Shown here in pieces: positions 1-11,416 of a stretch of 64,000 nt of DNA. The notes below the pieces were generated by a model that saw only the letters and a program-made list of their open reading frames with translations, was not told the origin of the DNA and did no database searches. Position numbers and translations under genes: made by a program. The first letter of the stretch is position 1; every line of letters starts with the position of its first letter. This DNA is from Mucor racemosus (taxonomy: Eukaryota; Mucoromycota; Mucoromycetes; Mucorales; Mucoraceae), in assembly GCA_027405735.1 (NCBI GenBank), contig JAPEHQ010000003.1:310001-374000 (forward strand), read 5' to 3'.

Positions 1-1697
1 CCATAATTCATATAAGGATATTGCTGATATGGATATGCCACTAAATAAATAGATTTAGAATTAGAAGAAGAACAGAAGATTCACATGCTGAAATTATACT
101 TTTATCTGTTTTATAAAGAGTAGATTGATGTTGATTTAATTAAAATTATTATAAATGAGAATAGAAAAAAGGGATAATTTGAGTGAAATATAAAATAAAA
201 AATAAAAAAAAGTAAATAAAGGGAGAAGAAAGAGAGATTGTTGTTTACTGATTGAATTTGGGAATTATAATAAATCGTCCATATTCACTCACACTCCAAA
301 ACACTTACATCTCTACCTTAATTTAGACTGCATTTTTTTATATAGCAGATCAATTCCGGATCGCTTTTCACCATGGCAACCGCATAACTCTAGTTATTCA
401 GTCAGATGACATGTAGAAAAGATATTAGAAATCATATGATACCGGTTCTCTATTTTTTTTTAAATGATAAATTAAGTTGATGTTGGACAGAATGCAAACC
501 AAGGAATATACTATTGAATTGTATCATTCATCTTTCTTCTTGACGTAAATATATTATTACTGCAAATTCCTATTGTTTAAATGAGCAGCAACAGGATTAG
601 GCAATGTTGTTGATATAAACTCCATCAAACGTTTTTCTTGCAATTGCCAAAACTGTGTTCATTGTGCTACCATTTCCTGGCGGAAATTGTTGAATTATAG
701 CCGGGCTCTCTTTCACTATGTAACTCAAAAAAGTAAGTTTATAGTTTTTTTTCACAAACTAATTGATTCAAGAAAGTCAGTGGCATGTAATAGTGAAAAA
801 AAAAGACCCTCTTTTTAGTTTGTTTTAAAGGGTAGTACAGGTGATGATCATAAATTGTCAATCAATTGAATTATTTTGTATTCATTCTAGTATATCTTTG
901 ATTATTCATGCATTAGATCAGTATTTCTCGGGACCAATCTTTTAAAGTTTCAAGTGTAATGACAGATGATCTTCAAAGAGTATACACAACATCATACTTC
1001 TTTTTAAAAGACATGTTTTTTTTTGAAACAAAGGATATATATACGATATATACAGTATATGAATCGGGCTATACGACATTTATCAGCGGAGAATAGCTGA
1101 AGAGAATGTATCAGCCTCATCCGCCGCAATCAGTATACATATACTTTGAGCATTAATTGATACGTATATTATATAACGAATTTCAAAACAACAAATGTCT
1201 AGATATGTTTAACATGTTATAAAATAATATGACTTATATTTCAACGTTCAAATATGTACTGAAGCAGCAAAATAATTCTTTAAAGTCTACATTCATATCG
1301 ATTTTTGCTTTTAAGGTACATTATTATTGTAATACAATATTTATACCTATTTATATATATACATTGATAAAGTATTAAGCCAATAAAGATAAGATCATTG
1401 TACAAATTATTGATTTGAATTAATAGCACGCCCAGAAAAAGAAAATGTGAGCAGATTATTATTGTAGGTTATGCTGACCGTTTATAGTAACCAAATTTAG
1501 TTGGATTTCATGAAGGTTTTTATATTGTTGAGTAGTATAAATATGATTAAATAAAGTAAAATGAAGTTGAGATGTATTGTTTGTGTGTGGTTACATATGA
1601 TAAGAATAGTTATTTGACAATTGAAAATAGAGTAGAGTAGAGTAGGGTGAATTATATAAAAAGATTAAATGAACTGTTGATAATAAAAATGACAATC
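1..1697. other. Left-end AT-rich stretch, no firm gene
   Basis: No convincing complete gene. Two weak minus-strand hints exist. At 1-48 an AG acceptor is followed by a short open frame rich in Tyr/Pro/Gln that runs off the left edge. At 557-652 a 31-codon open stretch ends in TAA and follows an acceptor-like ACAG; it contains the motif FWQLQEKRLMEF. I found no partner exons for either. The rest is AT-rich sequence with short homopolymers. Confidence 0.5.
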
Positions 1698-3481
1698 TTA
1701 AATCATTAAATCACTAGCTTGATGTTCAACAAAAATTTCAGTACCAAGAGAGGGTACACCATCATAAAGAACATATAATATACCAGCACCAGGTGGATAA
1801 ATAGGAGCAGTAGGTGGTGCAGTAACCTTTAAAGTTTGTAAATCTTCAGAAACCTCATGTTCCAAAAATACATAACGTTGTGACATATGCATTGAATGAG
1901 TACTAAAACCAGTACGAAGTAGACCAACGCGAATCTTTTGTGCATCTTCTTTAGTAGATGCTAAACCATCCAAATTCAATAAAATATCAAAGTTTTCGCC
2001 ATAAGTGACAACACGAGGTACATGAGAGATTAAAGGTCTAGTATTCGTCTTGAACAAATAAGGAGGAGAAAAGTACTCTACTCTAAATTCTGTTGGGTAC
2101 TCGGCATTAACATCAGGAGGGTCAACATTATTAGAACCTGCAATCCAAATACGACCATCAGGCAAAGTGAGGGCAACAGAATGATACATGCGAGCAATGT
2201 TGGTGTTGGCTAAATTTTGAGTCCAACGTTTACCAGCGGGAGCGGAAGGTGTATAGATAAGAGGGTCAAATGTAGGATCATGATTACGACCATTATAACC
2301 TGCCCATCCTCTTTGGCAACCATTCGCCCAAAGAAGATTACCGTCTGCCATAATAAGACCATCAGGCATAAGACGCTTGTGTACAAATGTTTCCATCTTC
2401 CATTCAGGATTTTGATCACCCAAATTAATACGACCACAAGTGTCATCAGCAGCAGCATTGTTCTTCATACGTTCAGAACCACCACAGATCAAAATTTCAA
2501 TATTATAGTTATTTTTGGGATCCAATGGAAGCATAATAGCACCGCCAGTTAATGGATAAGAACGAGGATTACCGGGGATCTTTGGCAATTCCTTGACAAC
2601 TTTTTGATTCTTGTAATCATAAATGATTGATTTCTTATTAGCAAAGATAAATAAATTGCCATCAGGGAGAGTAAAGACAAAAGGATATAAATTATAAGGC
2701 ATAGTTTCATTTAAAAATTTGAAATTAACTTCTCCTTCAGGTCTAGGAGGCCAGAATTCATAAGATGGAACATTAATTTCTTGACGATTGACAGCTGTAC
2801 CTTTAGTAGAGCCACCAATAATAAATAAATCACCTTCAGGTAATTGTTCTACAGTAGGATACCAACGATTTTGTGTCATTCTACCAGTTTTGTATTCTTC
2901 CCAAAGACATGATTGATCTGTACATGGAGTAAAATGTCGAATAGATTGCCAACCAGGCTCTGCTTTCCAATTTCGACCTCTCTTTTCACCACCGCCAGTA
3001 CTAATGAAACTACCATTGCTCAGGAAACCACCTGCAGAGCAAAATGTGTTGGTTTCAAGAGGCAAAGGTCGGTAAGTATCTGTTTCTAAATCATATTGTA
3101 CTGAAAAAGCACTTTGACCAGAATCAAATTGAGCTTCATTCCATTCAGCTAAATTAAATCTATTAGTATCAAATGTTGGGTAACTTTTTTAAATATATAA
3201 ATTATAGAAACACACCTTTATCAATGATTAAAATGGTTTTTTCACTACATTTAAAAGCAATGAGTTACTATAAAATGCAACTATATTAATCCAATTTATT
3301 ACTTTAACATGGTTGCATGCATAGCAGCTACACCAGTTCTACCAATAGCCTCCATTTTGCCTGATTTTGCAAATGGAGAAATAACATTTTGATTATTTGT
3401 CCAGTGAAATGGTGAATCTTGAATTTGAGCAGTAACTGTCGTAATAGCAGCTACAATTGATAAAAATGCTGTTGATTTCAT
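1698..3481 (-). CDS. Secreted glyoxal oxidase / galactose oxidase-like copper radical oxidase
   Basis: Predicted extracellular copper radical oxidase that oxidises aldehydes or alcohols and releases H2O2. Exon 1 (3481 to about 3305) starts with a signal peptide (MKSTAFLSIVAAITTVTA) and reaches the family motif around AMHATML. The long last exon (to 1698) carries the Kelch-type propeller and the C-terminal DUF1929/E-set domain. Visible signatures are NTFCSAGGFL (the Cys of the Cys-Tyr cofactor in this family), YPFVFTLPDGNLF, YHSVALTLPDGRIWIAGSN (copper-site Tyr-His) and the STHSMHMSQRY histidine. Between 3066 and 3304 one or two introns interrupt the gene. A micro-exon reading EKTILIIDK lies near 3210-3245, but its downstream junction could not be resolved with normal GT-AG borders. 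The start is the only ATG followed by a signal peptide. Family assignment is strong; substrate is unknown. Confidence 0.85.
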
Positions 3482-5428
3482 TGAAATGATATAATTGTGA
3501 ATAAAGAAAAGAAAGAAAGAAGGAAGGAAGGAAGGAAGGATCCAACTTTTTAACTAATTTGTATTCAAAAGAAATAATCGTGGGGCTGAGGACCTTAATT
3601 TGTTGTAATTAATGTGGAAACAAGGTTTTCAGGGAGTTTTAATTAATGAGGTGATGTTTTTTCATATAAAAATAGAGGTATGCAGATGTTCCACTATTTG
3701 TTGATTTTAAAAATAGTGAATCGGCTATTACAAAAAGGAAATAACATGGATTGGTCACATTATCTGGCTTAGGTAAAATTTACAGTTGAAATGATAATAA
3801 TGATAGCATATAACTGCCTTTGAGAAGCGGAAGACTAGTCGAAAATAAGTGAGCTGATTGAACTTATGTAACTTGCGCAAGCTCATCATAATACTGCCAA
3901 CCGGTCGTCATTTTGGGCAAAAAGAAATCTGAAACTCGAAGCTAGTTCTAGTACATGATGTTAAAAAGTTCATAACTTCATGCATAAACATCCTCTTTTA
4001 ATACAATAAAAACCTTACTCAAACTTCAGACTATTTTTTAAATACGTACAATGTTTATTTTTTGAGATAAACTATTCACCTGCTTTGGAGAAATCCTTTA
4101 AAGTTCGTCGTTTTCTACAGAAAAATGAAAAAAAAATTAACCAAGCGGCGTTTGAATTGAAAACGTAGTAGTCGATTAATTTGATCAGATTTGAGAAAAT
4201 TACAAAAAAAAAAAAAAAAATAAGCTTCAAAGAATTTTCAAACCTCAATTCATGTCATAATTTTTCTATAAACCATTAAGTAAACCAATTTAATCGTATA
4301 ATATGATTCAGCTGAAATTTTTTGTTTTTGGTTTTAACAAATAATTAATTTTACATCATTAAAATAATGCAATTTTAATTATCTTGATAAAAATCAAAAA
4401 ATTAAGCTTGCAACTTGCAAATTAACAATGTCAATTTATGCGCATGACAATTCTGGTCATTTTTCACCAATATATGCCTTAGTAAAAAGTTTCATTTTTC
4501 GGCTCAAAAAAGCAATTTTATAAAAAATGAGATTTTGGATGAGGTATGGTAAGGCAAAATTGAGATGATATTAATTTTTGGAAAAAAATTGGGAAATCAC
4601 ATCAAATCGATTCTATATAATGACTGTATTCGTTTCGTAGGCTTTTAGGCTAGTTATATGGTCGAAAACTGTCAGGATATGCGATTAAAGTATGAAAAAA
4701 GACTGATTTAGGTATATCTAAGGCAATTTGTTGCAATTAACTTATATTTCAGTTATTCTTATTACTGTAAATACATCAAATGTAATGCTACTTTAGTTTT
4801 TGTTTCGTTTTGAGCCAAATAACTACAAAAAATTGTGGTACAAGCTATGAAATATCGTTTACGAATGGATATAACTGGTCGAATTTACACGAATAATTAG
4901 GTCAAGGTACCACGTTCAATCCCAAAACTATGTTCTATTGGGTCATTAAGATTTCAACTTTCTAAAAATGGATATCTAAATATACTTGCATTTGGTACAA
5001 CGCTACAGATACCGAAAGATTAAAGACCCTGAATGAGTTTTACAAAAAATTGCATTGACTCCCCATCATCTCCCTACATCCTTCTTGATCTTACTGTTAT
5101 GTAAGGGGACTTTTGCTATAAGTTTTGCTTGCTTCCTTTACTTTCAACTATATAGTATTTTTATCTTGTATGATAAATTGAAATAAAATACCTTTTAATT
5201 CAAATAATTCTGATAATTTTTAACAGCCCAAGTTTTCGATATTTGGATTTTTTGGGTAATTTGCATAGCCAATAATCTCTAATTTCACATAGTTTCAATC
5301 TATCTTAATCATCGATAATATCATTACCATGTTTCTAACACTAACTATCTATATAAATCTGGCATGAAAAACATCGACCCACATTTAATAAAGTTAAAAT
5401 TATCCTAATTTAAATGCTTTATTTGGTT
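3482..5428. other. Intergenic, no gene seen
   Basis: About 1.9 kb of AT-rich sequence with frequent stops in all frames and an A17-like run near 4205. It is the shared flank between the glyoxal oxidase promoter side and the 3' end of the next minus-strand gene. I see no conserved protein fragment, tRNA-like fold or clear terminal repeats. Confidence 0.6.
3506..3541. repeat. (GAAA)n/(GGAA)n microsatellite
   Basis: A purine tract of GAAA passing into five GGAA units lies about 25-60 bp upstream of the start codon of the glyoxal oxidase-like gene. It is the kind of length-variable tract that can sit in a promoter or 5' UTR; any effect is unproven. Confidence 0.8.
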
Positions 5429-6704
5429 TCACATTTGAGAAATATCATCGTGATAGCTTGCTTTTACAGGGCTATACAACGGTTTAGGAAAAGTTAATAG
5501 ATCATAATCAACAGTTCCCAATTCACCAATATGAGAGAAACTATTACTTGAATTTTGATTAGGAAATTTAGATCCAACTACATTAGCTACAACGCCTAAA
5601 AAGCTTTGTGGTCTCCATTTTGTACTAATAAAAGAACTTTGGTTTGAATTTCTAGCGTTTCCCCTCTTAAACATGGATGGTTTTTCTGTAAAGAATACAC
5701 CATTGTTGTCAATTTGATTACTCGAACGCAGAGGGTTGCGATTTCTTTGTCGTTTTTTGTAATTTTGAATCAATAAAGCTCCTAATGCTAATATACTAAA
5801 TCCACCAAAACCAAGCCCTAATCCTAAGCCCAAATCATGGATGGATAAATGAATTTGAGCTCTGTGGCGATAAGCACTATTATCATCATTACCGTTATTG
5901 TTGTTAGAAGGAGTTGATGTACTGCCACTAGCGGTAATTATTACTGCAGGAATAGGTTGAATTATTGAAGGGGAAGGTGATGCTAACAATGAGGAAGAAG
6001 ATATGATGAAAGAGGAGTTGAGGGGACGTTTATTTTTTACAGGATTATCACGAGGGGATGATAATAACCGAGATTTAGTAGTTGCTGTTGCTATCGATAT
6101 AGAATACAATGAAGTTCTGCTTACTAAAGATGTAGAATATGCCGATGTAGGTGTTTCTTTAATGAAATAGTACCTATTGTCAGTTGTGGTTGGTGAAATG
6201 TGTGGACTCAATGAATTTATTGTCGTTGGTGTTGTTGTTGATGGAGTTTGTGAGATTTGTATTGATTTTGCCGGCGATATCTCAGTATTTTTGACTGATT
6301 TCTGCAGCATCAATTGTTGCTGTAGCTCCATCGATGTTCGATTGTGTTGTATTTGCAGCGACATCTTTATCAATACTGGTTTTGTCTTTATTTTTACTTT
6401 GTTTATGATGCTTATGATGCTTATGATGCTTATGATGCTTTTTCTTTGTTGCAGATTTTGGTAATAGAGCAGTAGTCGTAGTTTGTGATACATTGGCATT
6501 TGACATGATAGTTTTAGTATACGGCAATAATGAAATGTTCGTATGATGATTAGATTGAATTACATCTGTGTAATATTGAATTGATCAACATAAATGCCAA
6601 ATTACAACAAATTAGATAATACCTGATATTATATTATAATGGATAGCAACAGGTATTATATATATAATCAATAATTGAAAAATTAGAATGACTGAAGATT
6701 TCAT
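5429..6704 (-). CDS. Ser/Thr-rich type I membrane protein (cell-wall sensor-like), function unknown
   Basis: I do not recognise a family. Three exons give a coherent protein. Exon 1 (6704-6623) encodes a signal peptide (MKSSVILIFQLLIIYIIPVA). A 57-nt intron follows. Exon 2 (6565-6398) contains a Lys-His tract of four HKH-type repeats. A second intron of about 96 nt (donor GTAAAA at 6397, acceptor near 6302) restores the long frame of exon 3. Exon 3 is very Ser/Thr-rich, has a single hydrophobic segment (LGLGLGFGGFSILALGALLI) and then a basic cytoplasmic tail starting KKRQRNR. Signal peptide, Ser/Thr ectodomain, one membrane span and short tail resemble fungal wall-stress sensors in architecture only. 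An ATG at 6499 opens a frame straight through the repeat, but it reads non-protein-like IISIISII and would skip the signal peptide. Confidence 0.65.
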
Positions 6705-7008
6705 GATGATTATATATATATATATAATTATACATTAAGGAGAGGAGAAAATAAAGATAAAAGATGCTTACTACAACTGTTGCAGTATATTATGATCATT
6801 TATAATTAATTAACGGATTACTTTTCCGCCGTTAATCGTACAAAAGCATTCACTTCTTTGTTATTGATCTTTGAAAAAAAACCCACGTTTTTCATGCAAG
6901 TATTACTACAAGGTTTGCATGTTTCTCCCGCGCATTATACATAAATTATCTAATAAACACAACTTCTTTATTCAACATGCCAAATTGCCTTTTAAGGGAT
7001 TTTTATAT

Positions 7009-7958
7009 CTAATGTTGTCTTCTCTTTCTGTCACCATGGGAACGGTGCTTCTTAATAGCGTTCCCCCAGGCACTTCTGGTCTTTGTCTTTGTCTTTCTAG
7101 AAGTAGTCTTAGCCTTGCTCTTTTTAGTAGAGGTAGACTTCTTGGTAGTCTTCTTGGTGGTTTTCTTGGTAGTTTTCTTGGTGGTCTTCTTAGTAGTTTC
7201 CTTGGTGATCTTCTTAGTAGCCTTCTTGGTGGGAGAGGTCTTGGATTTCTTGATGGCAGTAGTCTTCTTAGTAGTAGCTTTTTTGGTAGTAGTTTTTTTA
7301 GTAGCAGTAGTTTTAGTCTTGGTCTTGGTACTCGTGGTTTTTGTTCTGGTGGTAGTGCTATCTGATGATGATCCAACATCAATGCCTTGATTAGTATTAA
7401 CCTTTCCAGGGGTATAAATACCACTACAATATGAGCTTGCTACAGTAGTCCAGCTAGCAGGAGAAGCATCATATCGTTGACCAAAGAGGTATTCAAATGA
7501 AGGGATACTCAACTAAATTAAAGTAATTAATATGCTTGAATTGTATTCCTTTTGGGGCAAAAAGATCTTACATCTAAACCACTTCCACCGAGATCAACGG
7601 CCAAAACGTAGATAAACTTGGAAGTATCAACAGAATTGACAACCTTGAGACAGAGACCACAGGTGGCACTAGTATCCATTTTGGCAACAGCTGTGATTCT
7701 AGCCAAATTCAGCTCGTTGTAAGGCATACCACAAGCAGGGGGATTGTTTGCAAGAGCAGATGCAGCTTATATAAAGCAAGGGTTAGTATATCTAAACAGT
7801 AATTGGGAAAATTTAAGGGAAAATATATACTAGGTATACTTACGAAGACCATAATAATCTTGAGGGGTAATACTAGCAGAACCTGAAAGTGTGGCAGCAT
7901 TGGCCATGGAAACAATTGAAGCAGCAAAAGAAACAAATAAAGTGGATTTGAACATCAT
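7009..7958 (-). CDS. Secreted double-psi beta-barrel (RlpA/expansin-like) protein with Lys/Thr repeat tail
   Basis: Three exons (7958-7844, 7765-7572, 7512-7009) join in frame with GT-AG introns of 78 and 59 nt. The N-terminus is a signal peptide (MMFKSTLFVSFAASIVSMANA). The next ~100 residues match the fungal small secreted DPBB type: ACGMPYNELNLARITA, CGLCLKVVN, VDLGGSGLD, LSIPSFEYLFG and a closing Cys. The aspartate of DLGGSGLD and the DLS-like LSIPSFEYL segment fit the barrel signature. After about residue 160 comes an unusual tail of roughly 110 residues built almost only of Lys, Thr and some Arg/Ala. It is highly basic and predicted disordered. Family members act on or bind cell-wall polysaccharide or inhibit proteases; no specific activity can be assigned. 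The tail could anchor the protein to acidic wall polymers (inference). Confidence 0.8.
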
Positions 7959-8931
7959 CTCAGGTATAATAATAAGGAAATATTACTTAGTTTAAAGGGA
8001 AATGGAATGGGTATTTTGAATTGAATGATTGATTGAATAATTAGAAAGAACAGGATAAAATGGCTTTCTTTTATATACTTTTCATTTGGCTGTCTAACTG
8101 ACCCCTTCTTTTTTTTTTTCTTTTCATCTCTCAAAATAAAGATGTGGGGATCAGTAAATCAATCAAATTAATTGATTTTATATTTCTGTTGTACACAACT
8201 GTCGAACATTCTTATAAACAGGTCTTTTTGTTTTGCAGAAAATGTCGTACTAAAATTAAAAAGTCAGGACATTTGTTAAACTCGCTTTTTTTTTCAAAAT
8301 AAAATACGCCAATGTAAGATTTATAAGTTTAGTAATAGTTTACAGTAAATTGATATACTGTTTACTAGTAATTCCAGGCTGTAATAACTCCTGCAACATG
8401 TACAATTCTCGTAAAATTAGTAAATTTGAGGACCAGAGAAAAATAAAAATGTCGCACACGAATAATTGAAACAACGCATTTTCCAAAAATCAGGACACTC
8501 GTTTAATAAAGCTTTTTACAATCCTACCATAAACTTTTTTCAAAGAAAAAAATTCTGTAGTAACTATGATATACTAGCTGATGTTTTATATGTTTTTTGA
8601 AGCTTATAAGCTGCATGGGTTCTTGTGTAAAATCTTATAAATTTTTGATTTTGCCGGTTGTAATAAAATTTAAATCCATCAAGAATAAAACAATAGACAA
8701 CAGCAACACATTTTTAATGGTAAAATAGTATGTATATAAAAGGAATATATAAGTATACCTTCTATACCGAGGGAAATATATGTATTTAATGTAATTAATT
8801 GCATTTTATTGTTTTGGGGAGTATAGTACCACAATACGAAATGTCGATCTTTTAAAAAAAACACTGTCGTATATTTATAGAAAAGAGTGTCGCACAATTA
8901 ATAAAAATAGTGCCGCATACATAATTGTTCA
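7959..8931. other. Gene-free stretch with scattered GTCGNAC motifs
   Basis: No gene. Two similar segments near 8240-8290 and 8450-8510 each pair a GTCGTAC/GTCGCAC motif with a CAGGACA motif about 25-45 bp later, and further GTCGCAC/GCCGCAT motifs lie at 8888-8920 next to the transposase relic. They are probably decayed parts of the same transposon. Confidence 0.45.
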
Positions 8932-9392
8932 TTAAATAGGACGGCCTGCAAGGCAATCATCAAAATGTTTAACAGAATAGCGTAAAAATCCTTCAAAAGA
9001 TGCCTGAGAAACTTGGTTACTAGCATCTGCAATTATCTATGGAATAATATCTTTTTAGCATAAACTCTTTTTTTTGCACTACTCTTAACAACAAACCAAA
9101 ACTGTTCTATTGGGTTGAGTTCTGGGGAGTAAGGTGGCAAGTAAATACACTTGTAGCCACGCTTCTCAATAATTTCACAAATTATTATATTTCCTGTACG
9201 TATGAGTGCATTATCCATGATTAGATACTGTCCTTTCATTTCAGGAAATTTGTCCATCTCAGCAAGAATGTCTGGCGTTATCATTTTAGCAAAAGACGTA
9301 CATGACAAGAAGTCTTCATAAAGAAGTTCTTCAGTTCTATTATTTACTTTTATTCTTTTCTCTAATTTTATCTCTTTGCTCTCGATTTCCAG
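8932..9392 (-). pseudogene. Tc1/mariner-type DDE transposase fragment, inactive
   Basis: Open frame of a DDE_3-type endonuclease. It contains LIMDNALIRTGNII (second catalytic Asp region) and the hallmark LPPYSPELNPIEQFWFVVKS with the downstream acidic residue. The copy is truncated: upstream a TAG at 9393-9395 closes the frame and no N-terminal DNA-binding domain is visible. It is also broken: after YAKK near 9055 the frame must shift by one base, and then an in-frame TAG precedes the normal C-terminal stretch (IIADASNQVSQASF, ending in GRPI and TAA at 8932-8934). It cannot make active enzyme. Confidence 0.85.
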
Positions 9393-9447
9393 CTAATCAG
9401 AGGCAATTATCCTTGTCTTACTTTTAAATCTATTGAGATATAATGCA

Positions 9448-9722
9448 GCCGAGCTTTTTTTTTTTTGTGCATGACTAAAGCTCGTTCACCCATACGAGCT
9501 TTTTTGTGAAGCAACTAAAGCTCATCACTTCAGTGAGAGCTTCATTTTACCTTTCAAGTGACAAATATCTAAAGTAAAGTAAACCCATGAATGCCAATGA
9601 CAATTATCTAAAGTATTAATATCATATCATTTACTAATCATCGTTAAATTTGAGCTTTTTGAAAAGAAGGCAGAAGCTCGTTCTCCCTACATGAGCTTTT
9701 GAAAAGAAGTCAAAAGCTCTAT
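9448..9722. repeat. Cluster of GAGCTTTT / AAAGCTC inverted motifs
   Basis: Alternating GAGCTTTT and AAAGCTC (or GAAGCTC) words recur at 9448-9545 and 9650-9720 and can pair into several short hairpins. Two blocks share an AGCTCGTTC...CCTACATGAGCTTTT-like arrangement with a few substitutions. No gene is present. Probably a decayed short inverted-repeat element next to the transposase relic. Confidence 0.45.
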
Positions 9723-9901
9723 AATTACCTGAATGTTTCCTGACGTTCAAAGTTTTAGTACTTTTTTAAAAGATTTTCATGCTTTTAATATTAACTGTAA
9801 ACAACCAAAGCTAATTATTATGTGTTTATATATATAATAGATAGTTTGTAAAATTATTTTTACTACAAATTTCATATTATTATGATACTTAATATAGAGA
9901 A

Positions 9902-10015
9902 TACCATATATTATAAAAAAGTACCATATTTATTATGTAATCCACCGGAAACTGTCCGGCGATTCGGCTATGTCCGGTAATATCGGCAATTGAAAAAGCA
10001 CCATATTTTTATCCT
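9902..10015 (+). repeat. ~112-bp CCGG-hairpin dispersed repeat, copy 1
   Basis: Aligns along its length with 42184-42294 in the same orientation. Shared parts are a left ACATTATA-GAAAAAG-CCATA-like block, a GC-rich core of repeated TGTCCGG words, and a right end reading CACCATATTTTTATCCT. Short length, hairpin core and isolated positions suggest a MITE-like element. Borders are estimated from the alignment. Confidence 0.6.
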
Positions 10016-10176
10016 AACCCAGTTTTTTTTGTTTTGCGACATTATTTTGGCAAAAGGTGTACAATAAGTTTATTTTATTTGCTTGTCATATTTGTATGAT
10101 TTGATTTATAGTAAAGATTAATAAGAAAGGGGGAATACATTTATATATTATAAAAAAAAAGAGAGAGAGAAATAGC

Positions 10177-11164
10177 TTAAAACCCACAACAAGAAGAAGA
10201 TTTAGCAGTTGAAGGTTCTTCATCCATTGGTAAATAGGTTGTTGGTTTTCTTTTAACCGAAGGAAGGTATTGTTTGCGTTCTACTAAAACACGAGCTATA
10301 TGAATAAAAATATCTTCAATTCGGCCTAATAATGTGAAAATGGATTAAAAATCAGATTTTTGTTATTTCCTCTGTTTATCTCTCTCTTTTCTCTTTCTAT
10401 TTTTTTTTTTTATGCAATTCTAGATAATTTACCATCGTCTTCTTTTGCTGATACTTCATATAGTAATGTTTCTGGACCCAACACACGCGTGATATATTTC
10501 TGAGCATCATCATATGATACTTCCCTCCGAGCTTGGGCTAAATCCAACTTGTTTGCTGCTACGACAATAACTAAATCTTCAGTCATATTTCTTTTGAGTT
10601 CTAGAAAATTAGAGGGTTAACAAGATATTCTGTTTATAAAATGACAAAAGTAACCTTCTATCCATGATGACAATTCTTCAAAACTTTCTTGGGATGTAAT
10701 ATCATATACTAATAAAGCTGCCTGCGCACCTCTATAATACATTGGAGCCATTGCCCGAAATCTTTCTATACTCGAGGATCTTTTTCAATTATCTCCTTGT
10801 ATGTTCATGCCATATTTCTTACAGAATAATAATTACCTTGGCCAGCTGTATCCCATATCTGGAGTCTTATTTTACAATTATCAACAGTTCTATCAAAATG
10901 TGTTTATAAATGACGCAATTATATATTAAAAATAGAAAAAAACCTTACTGTTTCTTTGTCATAAAGGAAGCTCCAATGGTTGAAGTAGAGTTTGGTGAAA
11001 ACGTTTTATCGATATAACGTACAACAAGTGATGTTTTACCAACACCTATAAACAATTTTTATTGCTAAATTTTCTAATGTTTCAACATGAAAAACTTGTT
11101 ATATACCTTGACTACCCAAAATTACTACTTTTGCTTCCAAAGTTGAAGCCGAAGAACCATACAT
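10177..11164 (-). CDS. Rab5/Rab22-like small GTPase
   Basis: Membrane-traffic GTPase. Six exons join to a protein of about 200 residues starting MYGSSASTLEAKVV. All nucleotide-binding motifs are present: GSQGVGKTS (P-loop), STIGASFMTKK (switch I, with the GASFMTK wording of the Rab22/Rab31 and Rab5-related groups), WDTAGQERF (switch II), ANKLDL (NKxD) and EVSAKED (SAK). The MAPMYYRGAQAALLVYDI segment is typical of early-endosomal Rabs. The C-terminus SSSCCGF ends in a CCxx-type double-cysteine prenylation site. Introns are about 60-110 nt. Expected role: early endosome or vacuolar transport. Exact orthology (Ypt5 versus Rab21/22-like) cannot be decided by eye. Confidence 0.85.
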
Positions 11165-11416
11165 TATTATTTTTTATTTATTTAAATGTGTATATATATG
11201 TATATATGTATATATATATATAATAAGAGAAGAAAAAGAGGAGAGAAATAACAAGGGAAAAAGAAGAAGAAAAAAAAAAGAGGAAAAAAGGAAAAATAAA
11301 GAGGGGGAAAAGAAGGGGAGCAACAACTACGACGAGCAAAGAGGGATATGTTTGTATGTGTGTGTGCGTGTGTACAACAATAAAGTTTTGGTGTATATGT
11401 GGTGCTTCCTCATTTC

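Noticed and set aside
8679..8897. Minus-strand 72-codon frame beside the transposase relic
   Set aside because: Hydrophobic low-complexity, no transposase motif, probably chance in AT-rich DNA.
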